A stretch of 64,000 bases of DNA, taken from NCBI GenBank assembly GCA_946902875.1, contig OX336359.1, forward strand, positions 3,782,001 through 3,846,000. The letters are read 5' to 3'. The DNA is from Nematopogon swammerdamellus. Its lineage: Eukaryota > Arthropoda > Insecta > Lepidoptera > Adelidae. The translations under genes were made by a program, and so were the position numbers. The notes beneath the pieces are model-generated. The model saw nothing but the letters and a program-made list of their open reading frames with translations, ran no database searches and was not told the origin of the DNA. Positions 9,463 to 19,199 of the stretch are shown here, piece by piece (the stretch's first letter is position 1; each line of letters begins with the position of its first letter).

Positions 9463-9935
9463 TAATACGACAATGTGTTTAGTCTAATACGACAATGTAT
9501 TTAATCTAATACGACAATGTGTTTAGTTTAATACGACCATGTGTTTAGTCTAATACGACAATGTGTTTAGTCTCATACGACAACGTGTTTAGTCTAATAC
9601 GACAATGTGTTTAATCTAATACGACAATGTGTTTAGTTTAATACGACAATGTGTTTAGTCTAATACGACAATGTCTTTAATCTAATACGACAATGTGTTT
9701 GTTTAATACGACAATGTGTTTAGTCTAATACGACAATGTCTTTAGTCTAATACGACAACGTGTTTAGTTTAATACGACAATATGTTTAGTCTAATACGAC
9801 AATGTGTTTAGTCTCATACGACAACGTGTTTAGTCTAATAAGACAATGTGTTTAATCAAATACGACAATGTGTTTAGTTTAATACGACAATGTGTTTAGT
9901 CTAATACGACATTGTGTTTAGTTTAATAGTTTCTT
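9463..9935 (+). repeat. 22-bp satellite, main block
   Basis: About 20 tandem copies of the TAATACGACAATGTGTTTAG monomer. Variants include TAATACGACCATG, TCATACGACAACG, a TCTTTAG form and shortened GTTTGTT spacers. Some multi-unit patterns recur (GACAACG after TCATAC), suggesting higher-order copying. Confidence 0.93.
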
Positions 9936-10240
9936 TAGATGTTACAAGGAGCTTATTTTCAGAACGAGTTGGTAAATTACGGAACAACACATTTCAGTTA
10001 TTTTAATTAGACGAGTGACGGCAGAGCTCCAACAACGCGAATGCCGACGAATTTAATACGACCTTGTGTTAAATTTAATACGACAATGTGTTTAGTCTAA
10101 TACGACAATGTGCTTAGTTTAATAGTTTCTTTAGATGTTACAAGGAGCTTATTTTCAGAACGAGTAAATTACGAAACAACACTTTTCAGCTATTTTAATT
10201 AGACGGGTGACGGCAGAGCCCCTACAACGCGAATGCCGAC
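9921..10240 (+). repeat. direct duplication (~196-bp spacing) at the satellite edge
   Basis: GTTTAATAGTTTCTTTAGAT followed by GTTACAAGGAGCTTATTTTC and GGCAGAGC/GCGAATGCCGACG occurs at 9921 and again at 10117. Three satellite monomers lie between. The second copy has a small deletion (TTGG). The unit looks like satellite flanking DNA amplified with the array. Confidence 0.85.
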
Positions 10241-10454
10241 GATTGGCAAATTCATTTAAATGCAAATTGGGCGAAGCTACTTAATATGGATACCTGGGTG
10301 TTGTGCGTGGCGCCAAGTAATTTAGATTTTTGCCTGTTGAATGTGTATTTTTGCCCGTAGCCCAATTTACATGTACGAAAAACAAGCAATGTAAAGTATG
10401 TGAGTAGACATTTCGTCTACAGAAGCGGTTAACTCGAAAACGCTCTCCCTCCCC

Positions 10455-10500
10455 ATATATTTCCCCCCAAGTACAGTCTCGGGTCCTTCAAGAGAGGCTT
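10455..10500 (+). pseudogene. LINE-H C-terminal scrap
   Basis: CATATATTTCCCCCCAAGTA and the following bases encode IYFPPKYSLGSFKRG, matching the LINE-H C-terminus at 5281-5580. Confidence 0.6.
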
Positions 10501-10617
10501 TATTTAGTATCGCAATAGATTCTGAATAGAAATACTAATGGAAGATAAGTAACGAAAAAAGAAAGCAGAACTATGAAGGTTTATGCAGAGCGGTCAAATT
10601 CGTGGGATCAAATAATT

Positions 10618-10868
10618 TTTTTTTTATGTAATCCGATATGTGTGACTGAGTCGGAAGGGCCCAAGCACATGCTCCGATCAGCCAATATCACCTCCGAGAA
10701 GGTATGTGGCATACCGGAGACTTCTCTGGATTGCTGGCTATACTGGACTAGAGGAGAACACAACCGAGGCTGCTATGCAGCCATCTTACATCCAGTACGG
10801 TGGTAGCAACCCAGTCGGCTACAATTTGAGGCTACCACCTGTAAGGGAAAGGACCTACAGTTTTATAT
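10618..10868 (-). repeat. SINE-D, 3' portion
   Basis: Poly(T), ATGTAATCCGATATGTG, then the complement of the SINE-D body with GGACTAGAGGAGAACACAAC and GGTAGCAACCCAGTCGGC, ending in the core GGACCTACAGTTTTA. Head missing. Confidence 0.8.
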
Positions 10869-11009
10869 CTGTTTTACTGTGTACGTGAAACTGAACTCAA
10901 ATAACCTATTTCAGTATTCCATACCTTACTGTAGACATCTGTATAGGTATTCGATACTTGCAAATAGCCCAAAACTCAAAAATAATAAACTAAACTTAAT
11001 ATCAATCAA

Positions 11010-11315
11010 TACTAATAATATAGATGCTTCGGTGGTTCGGTCATGTTGGAAGAATGGATGATAGGAGACTAACGAAAGAAATTTATGAAGCAAATGTGAG
11101 TGGAAGAGTCGGGAAGGGTCGCCCTAGACGCACTTACCTGGACCAGATCGGGCATGTGTTCAAAAAGGGGCAAGTGCGTAGTACCCGTAACCGACGAGAT
11201 TGCATGAAGAACATTATGGGAGTGGAAGAGGCGGCAGAGGTGTGTCAGGATCGTGGCACGTGGAGATCCGTTGTCTCTGCCTACCCCACCGGGAAACAGG
11301 CGTGACGCTGTGTAT
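11010..11315 (+). pseudogene. LINE-K C-terminus and 3' end
   Basis: An uninterrupted frame starts [20 protein letters not shown] and continues [12 protein letters not shown], then [18 protein letters not shown] and [14 protein letters not shown]. It stops just before a GTATGTATGT tail. This is a lepidopteran-style non-LTR element C-terminus. Other scraps of the same end are at 19060, 52490, 57500 and 59505. 5' truncated; the surviving frame is intact, so it may be relatively young. Confidence 0.8.
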
Positions 11316-11504
11316 GTATGTACTAATAATATAATGATAATAAATCTGTAAGGGATAGTCATGGAGTAAGTTAATTTGTTTTATGAAATACTGCGTTCGT
11401 ACACTCTATGTAACTAAAATGATACTATGAAAATCTATGATATTAAACTACATTTACGATTTTTAGAAATCCTTTCTGTATGCTCCTCCATTAGTTAACT
11501 ATAC

Positions 11505-11720
11505 GTGACACAGGGTGGCCCAAAATTTAGTACCGGTTACGCCAAGATGTGGCTCTCATACAAACCGAATCGTTCTTGAATTGTTCAATTCTTCTTTTTA
11601 AGAATATCACGCGAGCGAAGCGGCAAAAGAGACTCGTATAACTAAAATAGATTGGATGAACGAAGGAGCTGTAACTGTAATTTCGGTTTAACCAAGAATG
11701 AGCAACAGCGAGCAACATAT
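11505..11720. other. possible MITE fragment
   Basis: ACACAGGGTGGCCCAAAATT resembles common ends of small DNA transposons (CAGGGTG..CCA). No matching opposite terminus was found, so the call is tentative. Confidence 0.25.
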
Positions 11721-11896
11721 CGGCTCGCGTTGCTCGACGAGCAGCAATAGAAGCCGAGCATTGTTCCGAACTAGCTGGGACTACACGGGTGATGTAGCAG
11801 AATGATCAGTTCTTGGCTCACTGTGCACGCCGTGGACTAAAGAGTGGTGAGATAAACATTTTTGTTACCTTTACTAAATTATCACATACAAATTGT

Positions 11897-12093
11897 CAGC
11901 CGAAGAGACGAAACGACCGTTGTTGGAGTAATCCGTGTCCTACACTGGTGGCCGTGGACAGGAAAACTGAGTGTGAGAAGACTACCCGCCAGGTGGGACG
12001 ATGAAATCGAGTACGTCGGCGGAAAGCAGTGGTTTCGTACCGCTGAAGGCCGGGAGGACTGGAGGAAAATTGGAGAGGTATATGTCCAGCAGT
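11897..12093 (+). pseudogene. RTE-type LINE C-terminal fragment
   Basis: Reads VLHWWPWTGKLSVRRLPARW, DDEIEYVGGKQWF and EGREDWRKIGEVYVQQ. Compared with 7675-7990, GRPP has become RRLP and DDD has become DDE. The tail is CATACATACA instead of (TGAC)n. Confidence 0.8.
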
Positions 12094-12204
12094 GAACACA
12101 TACATACACACTGATAGCTAAATTATATATATTTTTAGTATATTCTTGTGTTGTTCGCGGAAGTATTAATTAGCATGAGAAAGCTAAGGTTCTGCACGAG
12201 GTTG

Positions 12205-12458
12205 GAGGTTTGCAACAAGAACGTTAGACGAGGTAGGGACGTCGGACCTTCCTCGCACCAGCGTAACATGATATTAGTAAAAACGTACCAATAACATTCG
12301 TCGGTCGCCCGCTGGCCACATAGCGTCAACCTAACCCGATACCACCCAATCAGAGCGCGCGCCGTCCCCTCTGCTACCCGCGGAGTTCAGCGACGCTGGT
12401 CCTCATACAAACATTGGACAGTCCGAAGTCCCTACCTCTTCTAACGTTCTTGGTTTGC
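12205..12458. mobile_element. fold-back element
   Basis: Left arm GGTTTGCAACAAGAACGTTA and on to GGTAGGGACGTCGGAC is matched in reverse by GTCCGAAGTCCCTACCTC and CTAACGTTCTTGGTTTGC. Arms about 42 bp, loop about 170 bp. No target duplication identified. Confidence 0.6.
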
Positions 12459-13305
12459 AAATACAGTTATACACTGTGTTACATAAATGGTGGTACTTAC
12501 CTACTTTTTTATTTCACCTTAAACAGATTCTGAAACTGAAATTTTTTGAACTGTAACTTTCGTTTTTGAAATGTAAAAATTTTCTAATTTGTTGATACTT
12601 TTGTATGATATCGGGTAAAACGTATTGAAAGATAGCGAGCGAGAAAATTTCTCGCTTTAGAAGAGAGTATTTAATACTCTCTTTCTGCGTTCATTTCCGA
12701 TTCAACTGCTCAGCTCATATTAATACTTAATGTATAAAATTACCCAATACACTTTTCTGCAAATATTTTCATTGCACAGACACCAAATCAAATATTTAAT
12801 TGTGTTGATTAATATGTAAGAATTCAGTATGTATTTTTAAATTGAATGTGATGCGCCAAAACTTAATGCGAACGAAACTTTTTGCGAACAATGTGTTGTT
12901 GTTCTCTTTACTGTTCTTTTTTTTGTTAGAAATATTTAATTATTTTTGTTTTATTATGTATTTTTTCTTCTTTTATGTTTTATGTTTTATTTACATTGTT
13001 TGAAAATACAAGTCTTGAGTTTGAGTTTGAAACAATTTTAAAGCGTATCCAAGCCTCTCCACAGTCGATGTGCGTGTTGTCGACGACGCGCCGGAGCGAA
13101 GAGACACGTGCTATCTCGAGCCTACAGATGACGTTTTACACGCGAAGTGTAGAATAACATCGCGCCGTCTCATGAGGGGTAGTCGAGTAGACGAAATGTA
13201 TATTATAATTTTGATTAAGCGTTTTCTTGTTATTCAAAATGGCGCGCTGTGCTGTGCTCTCAGACGTATTAATGGAATCGTATCTTTATTGCGCAGTGAA
13301 TTATA
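12459..13305. other. unassigned AT-rich stretch with two short hairpins
   Basis: GAGCGAGAAAATTTCTCGCT (about 12636-12656) and AGAGAGTATTTAATACTCTC (about 12663-12683) are perfect or near-perfect palindromes side by side. The rest, including short frames at 12975-13306, has no recognisable content. Confidence 0.5.
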
Positions 13306-13307
13306 AA

Positions 13308-13530
13308 CATGGACAAATCTACGAGCGTTGACATTGCACCTAGTTAATCAAGGTGTTGTAAGGCCCACTTGCACCAACACGAATTTAAGATATAAACCAG
13401 TTTAACTCGTTAAGCTAGCACCCGTTGACTGTGGGAACCGCGTTTAAATCCATAACTCGCTACTTAACTCTAAACTCGTGTTGGTGCAAGTGGGCCTAAG
13501 TGATGTAGCCAACCGTGTCAGTATGTACGT
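13308..13530 (+). repeat. SINE-A body remnant split by a MITE
   Basis: GACATTGCACCTAGTTAATC and AAGGTGTTGTAA precede, and GTGATGTAGCCAACCGTGTC follows, the MITE at 13362-13496. Joined, they match the SINE-A tail. Confidence 0.75.
13362..13496. mobile_element. PIF/Harbinger-like MITE
   Basis: 135 bp with terminal inverted repeats GGCCCACTTGCACCAACACG, flanked on both sides by TAA (13359-13361 and 13497-13499). A 3-bp TWA target duplication and a GG-starting terminus fit the PIF/Harbinger group. The interior has further inverted similarity (TTTAAACGCGG region) and no coding potential. Confidence 0.75.
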
Positions 13531-13584
13531 ACGTTGTTATTCAACGTAATGAATATGAGTTCATGAATGAATTCATACGCTGCT

Positions 13585-13812
13585 ACACCGTTCGGAACCG
13601 GTATAAAACTGTAGGTCCCTTCCCTTGCCCCTTACTAGGTGGTAGGCTCAAATTATAGCTGATTATGATGGTACCACCGTACTGGATGTGAGGAGACCGC
13701 ATAGCAGCCTCGGTTGTGTTCTCCTCTAGTCCAGTATAGTCAGCAATTCAAAGGGAAGTCTCCGGTACGGCACCTACTTTCTCGGAGGCGGTATTGGCTG
13801 GTCCGAGTAAGT
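13585..13812 (+). repeat. SINE-D body
   Basis: CACCGTTCGGAACCGGTATA, the core AAACTGTAGGTCCCTT, then GTGTTCTCCTCTAGTCCAGT and a GGCTGGTCCGAG-containing 3' part. The conserved CACCCATACCGG tail is missing, so it is 3' truncated. Confidence 0.75.
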
Positions 13813-13920
13813 ATGTGCTTTGGTCCCTAAGACTTAGCCCCCAATTCTTTATTCTGTATTCATCATCCATAGACAGTACACTGCACTCGGATTCGTCATA
13901 TTTTAAAATTTGTGTTCAGT

Positions 13921-14240
13921 GTAAAAAGGATCTAATGTTCCGCACGAACGTGGTAATGAAAGGCGCGCGGTGAGTGAGCGAGCAAGGACGAGTGCGCGGA
14001 GCGAGGAGATGCGCGGCGACGACGGCGCGGCGTGAGTTTTTCGACCCCGACCGTTCCCGCGCCAGCACCCTCCCCCCGCGCGTGTCAAATTACATTTGAC
14101 GAAAACATAAATTTCAAAAATTAATATCTCCAAAACTAGATACTTTAGAGAAAAACTTTATTTACTTTTTGTCTCGGGAAAACATGAGGATTGCGCTGGC
14201 GAAATTAATGTACTGGCCGTTACAACACCCTGTATATTCA
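13921..14240. repeat. dispersed GC-rich repeat, copy 1
   Basis: ATGTTCCGCACGAACGTGG, GTGAGTGAGCGAGCAAGGAC, CCGTTCCCGCGCCAGCACCC, then ATTAATATCTCCAAAA. A second copy is at 25669-25905. Here it ends in TGTACTGGCCGTTACAACAC, and the inverse of that motif (GTTGTAACGGCC) lies just before copy 2, hinting at a terminal inverted repeat. Confidence 0.65.
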
Positions 14241-14875
14241 TAGACGTAGTGGACCGTAAATGCACGGAATAGAAAGAACACATCAACAACGTAACCGAAA
14301 ACATTACGATAATTGTCGATATAAAATACGGAAAGCGGATAAACCTGGAAAATAATAATAAAAAAAAAAACAACAAAACCTCAGATTTATGTTACCTTCA
14401 GAAAATATCAACTTGCGGTCGTCCCTCCAGAGACGGAATTAATAAAAGTCGATGCAGTCGCGGACGAAGAGGGAACGGCGAACATTCAATATCTCTAATG
14501 CGACTCTACTGCGCCGTTTCTTGATATGAACGGGATACGTATGATATTACGACAATACTTACTGGGACACTGCGACATACTGCCGTAGGCAGAGCGACAC
14601 AGCATCGCTGTTATACTGCGTTACCTATGCATATACCGCATAGACCGATTGTGATTTGACAAACATCTGATAATTCTCTAATTATGTGATTTCTTAGAAT
14701 GTTTAATTAAATTTATTGTTGTATTTAATTTAATGTGATAATTTAAACATATTGTACCTACATATCTAAGCCAACTATTGACGAGTAATGTAAATTACCA
14801 ACATGCACCTAATCATAATTTTTTACGAGTGTGAAATTTTACATTATGATAAATAAATACAATACAATACAATAC
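14241..14875. other. no feature recognised
   Basis: AT-rich DNA ending in an AATACAATACAATACAATAC simple repeat at about 14853-14873. Confidence 0.4.
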
Positions 14876-14879
14876 TGTG

Positions 14880-15125
14880 TGCGTATATGATGTACACAGG
14901 AGGCAGGATGAGGGAAGCTGGGTGTTTGGTGTTAGTGCCACCACCGTACAGGTGCACGGCTGAGACACGGCGCGAGTTACGGGGTGTAAGGCGACGTTGG
15001 CGTAACTCGCCCATTGGTCAGACTGGCACTAATCCCGGCGTAATAATGTAGATTTAGAATGCTTTTAGCATTGTAAATCTACAGGATTATTGTGTACAAT
15101 AATGGATGCATTCGGCAATAATTTG
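14880..15125. other. hairpin-rich segment
   Basis: GCGAGTTACGGGGTG pairs with a later CGTAACTCGC (about 14970-15010). GTAGATTTAGAATGC pairs with GCATTGTAAATCTAC (15048-15081). Possibly part of a small fold-back element; not assigned to a class. Confidence 0.4.
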
Positions 15126-16800
15126 CCTTATTTATCACAGAAAAAGTGAAACAATACTAAGATGTTGTTTCCAAGGTTAACTAAGTGAAAACGACGCGTC
15201 CCATCCCGACTCGATGCGGCGTTGACCAAATAGACACGGAACCGTCTAAAACTGTTAAGGTGGACTGTATTTATGTAGGTGTCGGTGGAAAGGTGAACGA
15301 AAACTCGAAATATTATCAGCAAAAGGCACAGTCTCTCCTTCACGCCGTTGCTCGTGCTCACACTCGCCCACACAGCCAGCAGAGCTCTCTCAGTGTTCGA
15401 CGCGCTTGTGAAAATTGCAATGACTGTTTGACCGTTACGGGACCTCTATTTATACTGCTGCTGGCTGAATGGAGCGAGTGGTGACGCTGTTCCAAGAAGC
15501 AACGGCTGGAAAGAAGTGAGCCATTGTATTCAGTAACGTATTCTAACGGTCTTCAACGGATTTTAACGGATAATTTTATTTGTCGATCGTTCCGTCGGTA
15601 ACACTAAGAGAAATCGTATTCTTTAAGTCCGTCCGTTTCATATACCGCAGAAAAGTTGAATACAATACAAACTAGGACACCGCAATTTCACGAAATTGCA
15701 ATACCTACTGCCAGACAAAAATGCAATACCAGTTTGGGACAAAAGAGCGGTGACGCTGCACATATAGCGGCAAAGCGAATAGATAAGAGCGGGCGAGCGA
15801 ACTTGCTAAGGCGTCTACCACGACACTGCGAAACTTCGACATTTCGGAACTGCGACTTCGATTCGATAACAATTCGACACAGCGAACCGTAACGTAAGAA
15901 CGACGGAACGGGCGGCGATTGTGTCTAGTCGAAAAGTTGCAAGTTCGATTTCAGGTGTGCACCAATGAGTTTTTTTTAGGAATTTACATGCAAATATTTA
16001 TTCATAGGGAAAACAAAAATACCTATCATGGTGTTAAAGTGTATTTATGTTGACAAAAAAAAGTTTGCGTTATAAGTTGTTTGTTATTTAAATACTGTAA
16101 GTTTTTGCGTTTGTTTGATGCTTTTTGAGCTTTCTGAGATTAGATTTTTTTAGTTATTTGAATTAGATTTGTGAGTTTTTTTTAGTTATTTAACGTTTTT
16201 TTGTCCTTGAGCCCTTGGGGCCTCTCTCGACTTTATTATATATATATTAATGTATTTCATAACGTTCGTAAAGAAGTATAACTTCAAAAATAATCAGCAA
16301 TTAAGACATCTTCTGAACACAAAAAAGCTGTATTATGTATGTAGGTATAATTATCTAGGTAGGTATGTTACAGTAATTGAAGAAAAAACCTGGGAATTCT
16401 AGGTTTAGTCGGCCTTATGGCGAGATGCATAGAAACTAATTAAACTGAGCAATAAATTCGAAATTAAAAAATTGGTTGTCTGTAAAGTCGGTTTACGGAC
16501 GATAGTTTTACGTGATGACGTGGAATAATCGTAGTACATGGAGCAAAGATATAAGAGTAATTCTATTTCCAGTAGAAAGATTAATCATCTTGTGACTGGC
16601 CATCAATAAACTTCTGTTGTCTGATCCTGACAGTTTACTTCTTAAGACGTTTCCATGGTAACTTTGACTATACCGATTGTGCCTCTCTATCGCTCGTTAC
16701 GCGCTCTCGCTTGCACACACAGGCTCAGATGGAACGTAACACTTTTTCGTGCGTGCAGCCGGTGTTCATAAATTTATAAGACGTGACGTTATCACGTCAA
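15126..16800. other. long stretch without recognised gene or repeat
   Basis: Mostly AT-rich. Open frames near 15185-15484 and 15656-15892 lack any familiar residues, and T-rich runs fill 15960-16250. Nothing is assigned. Confidence 0.35.
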
Positions 16801-16809
16801 AAACTTTGA

Positions 16810-16990
16810 AGAAACCAGTCGCTTTATTAAGTTCGAAATTTAAACTTTAAATAAACCAGTCGTAGGATTAAGTTGGAAACGGAATCTTCGAAGAGACCAG
16901 TCGAGATATTTATTTAAACTTCGAAGAAACCGGTCGCCACTTTAAGTTCGACACTGTATCTTTGTAGTGTCGAATTCGAAATCGTGGGGA
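16810..16990 (+). repeat. degenerate ~40-bp repeat (AAACCAGTCG motif)
   Basis: AAACCAGTCG or a close variant (GACCAGTCG, AACCGGTCG) occurs at about 16814, 16854, 16896 and 16929. Each is preceded by TTCGAA or a similar motif and followed by an AAGTTCGA-like motif. Just upstream, GACGTGACGTTATCACGTC is a palindrome. Confidence 0.5.
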
Positions 16991-17179
16991 TCCCCTGGCG
17001 CATAGTAATATCTGTAAGCGTGTAATCGCGGCACAGTATTTCACGCGCGAACAATCTGTTGCATGACGGATGTCGCGTTTTTGTCTCCGCCTCCCCTTCT
17101 CGCGATTGTTTCTAGATGTATGGCCGGCGAAACATTCAAAAGAATAGAACGGCTATACTGAATGATACATCATTGACAC

Positions 17180-17406
17180 ACCGTGTGGGGCCGGTACTTT
17201 AAAAGAATAGCCCCACTGCATCTCTTACCGTGCATGTCGTAAAAGGCGACTAAGGGATAAGGACAGGGTATCGTGCTAAAGGGTGACAGGCTAGTCACCT
17301 GTCACCTTGGCGCGGTATTTTCACCGAGCATGGAGCAGGTGGGGCTTCGTGCCTTGCTTGCTACTTGATAGTTATCTTGTCCTAATACATTGCTAAAGGT
17401 GGTGGT
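17180..17406 (+). repeat. SINE-C, 3' truncated
   Basis: Complete head-B (CCGTGTGGGGCCGGTAC, GAATAGCCCCACTGCATC, GTCGTAAAAGGCGACTAAGG) followed by the SINE-C body to GCTAAAGGTGGTGG. The hairpin and (TATG)n tail are missing. Confidence 0.85.
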
Positions 17407-17428
17407 TTTTTTTATGGATAGCGCGACA

Positions 17429-17775
17429 TGTTTTTTTTATGTAAACCGGCATGGGTGGCTGTGCCGAGGGACCAATGGTGCAGTCGACAGAGCCAAAATC
17501 ACCTCTCCTCGCGAAACCACGCTCAGTTAGGTGCCATGCCAGCAGATTTGCGGACTGTTGCTAGGCTGTCTAGCCCGTTAATACGACGCTTGAAGACACC
17601 CAGGTTAAAGGATTCAGGAAATACACTCGCTGGAAGACAGTTCCACACCCTAGCGGTGCGACAAAGAAACGATTTAGAGAACCGATGGGTTATTAAAAAC
17701 CCAATGTCAACAACAAAAGGGTGTTGAGTCTCTCTGCGACGAGTCATGCGGAGATAGGACGGGTGGCAGGGAATA
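17429..17775 (-). pseudogene. LINE-R C-terminus, 3' UTR and poly(A) tail
   Basis: Minus-strand translation includes THRFSKSFLCRTARVWNCL and PASVFPESFNLGVFKRRIN, the 'F..RTA..WN.LP..VFP..Y.L..FK..IN' end of jockey/R1-like RTs. It stops after KSAGMAPN. The 3' end reads CAGCCACCCATGCCGG then TTTACATAAAAAAAA. The same last 25 or so bases end SINE-D. Other LINE-R ends are at 27865, 57120 and 60243. Confidence 0.85.
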
Positions 17776-17944
17776 AGGGTTGCCATTGACCATCCCATAC
17801 ATTACTCCCGAACAAATTTGTTCTCGACGAGAACTGCATAAATTGCAGATTTCACGGACAGCCGCTTCATACGGCGTGTGCAGCGCGTGTTGAGCGTAAG
17901 TCTTACTGTACCGAGTCTGTGGCGCAAAAGTGCGTGTGTTCAGC

Positions 17945-18018
17945 ATGCCCGGTTGCTGTTACAAGTATTGTAACAGCTCAGATCGAAATTACGTAAAGAA
18001 TGGCGTCTCCTTCCATCA
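17945..18018 (+). CDS. putative first coding exon of a THAP zinc-finger protein
   Basis: ATG at 17945 in context TTCAGCATGC opens MPGCCYKYCNSSDRNYVKNG followed by VSFH, and the exon ends ..CA before GTAAGT at 18019. THAP domains start M-x-x-C-C-x-x-x-C and have a conserved FH(R)FP about 20 residues later; the spacing here fits. The first two zinc ligands would be the Cys residues in CCYKYC. The later Cys-His pair would lie on the next exon, which I did not find downstream. 74 coding bases is short, so chance is possible. Host genes and P-element-like transposases both use this domain. Confidence 0.5.
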
Positions 18019-18630
18019 GTAAGTATTTATTTTGCTGGTTTTTTTCTCAAATTTTATGTTAAACAGTTTTTGTATACGTAATTAATATAAAGAGCGAACG
18101 AGAAAGAGTAAAGCTGTGTTTTATGCAAGAGTAACAGTGACAAACGTTGTTGTTTGTTTCGCCTGAGCATGTTATGACGTGTTAAGAAGCCATGCTGACT
18201 TGTGTGACGTAGCTATCGCGTTCTCGTTCCCACCTGCCTACTGATCATAAGAGCGAGCGGAAATACGACAATCGCGCCGATGGGCGAGCGATGACAACTT
18301 TCTCGCTCACTCTTATCATCTGCAGGCAAGTGAGAACGCGACAGTAACGTCGTAGGGATCGCGTCACGTGACAGCATGGCGGTGTGTAAAATGCAAACAC
18401 GAAAGTATCTCGTGGCAGGAGGCGCGGCGCGCTCCGATGCCCGCCGTTTACGGACATGAAACGACTATATGATGTAAGTGTGTGCTTGTGTGAGTATCAC
18501 AATACTGTGTGTGAATGCACGCACACTTATTAAGACGAAACGTAGTACAGGTTAAATCGCGCGACGTTCGATCTAATGAGGGTTGCTAGTTCCGCAGAGC
18601 ATGAAATAGACGACCCAATGTTGTGCTGTA
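18019..18630. other. putative intron with an inverted repeat
   Basis: If the upstream exon is real, this is intronic. It contains an inverted repeat: GTGACGTAGCTATCGCGTTC (about 18205) against a reversed copy ending near 18355 (GAGAACGCGACAGTAACGTC). Arms are about 50 bp, with GAGCGAGCG-type repeats between. Confidence 0.5.
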
Positions 18631-18631
18631 A

Positions 18632-18716
18632 TTTACAAGAGTACTTGAAGCACAACACCGATTGCTCTGCTTACCCCGATTGTCAGGATACAGCGTGTGG
18701 TATGTATGTATGTAAG
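18632..18716 (+). repeat. SINE-C tail
   Basis: GTTGTGCTGTAATTTACAAG, AGCACAACACCGATTGCTC, GATACAGCGTGTGGTATG and then a TATG run. Only the last 85 bases are present. Confidence 0.8.
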
Positions 18717-18829
18717 TACATCATTGACTAAACTGGGGTGACTCGGGGTCGAATTGTAGAACTTTGAACTTTGAAATTTTTTCAAAATAAAAAAAAAATC
18801 ACCATTCTAATTTTATTGTATTTCATTTT

Positions 18830-18905
18830 CACCCATAAGGTGTCTAACAACGCCCATGGACATTCGGTCGTGTGCGGGGGTTGCGAATACCACGCCGCCG
18901 GCCTA
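18830..18905 (-). pseudogene. LINE-H 3' scrap
   Basis: CACCCATAAGGTGTCTAACA then GGACATTCGGTCG matches the 3' part of LINE-H at 5300-5380. Confidence 0.65.
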
Positions 18906-19059
18906 ACAAGTTCACATAAATATTTTCTCTAAATTACTGACATACAAATTTATGGCGACCATGAAATGCTTTTTGAGATTTTGAAAAAATTAGGAAGGCC
19001 AATTTGTTCATTTGCAAACCTAAATGAACTTGTTAAGGTATGTATAATATGAACAAGAG

Positions 19060-19160
19060 TACGGAAGAGGCTTCAGGGGAGTTTTAGGGATAAACACGCG
19101 GATATTATTTGTCTCTGCCTGGTCCATTGGGAAACAGGCGTGGACTTATGTATAACATAA
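19060..19160 (+). pseudogene. LINE-K 3' scrap
   Basis: GAAGAGGCTTCAGG, then TTGTCTCTGCCTGGTCCATT and GGGAAACAGGCGTGGAC parallel the end of the LINE-K copy at 11220-11310, more diverged. Confidence 0.5.
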
Positions 19161-19199
19161 GATAAGACAAAAAGATATATAATATATATTGTTTTATGA

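Noticed and set aside
15185..15892. Two plus-strand frames of 99 and 78 codons considered as small genes
   Set aside because: No recognisable residues, no clear start context, no splice or repeat evidence.
16735..16990. Possible LTR of a retrovirus-like element
   Set aside because: No paired direct repeat, no TG..CA termini with flanking duplications, and no gag-pol sequence nearby.
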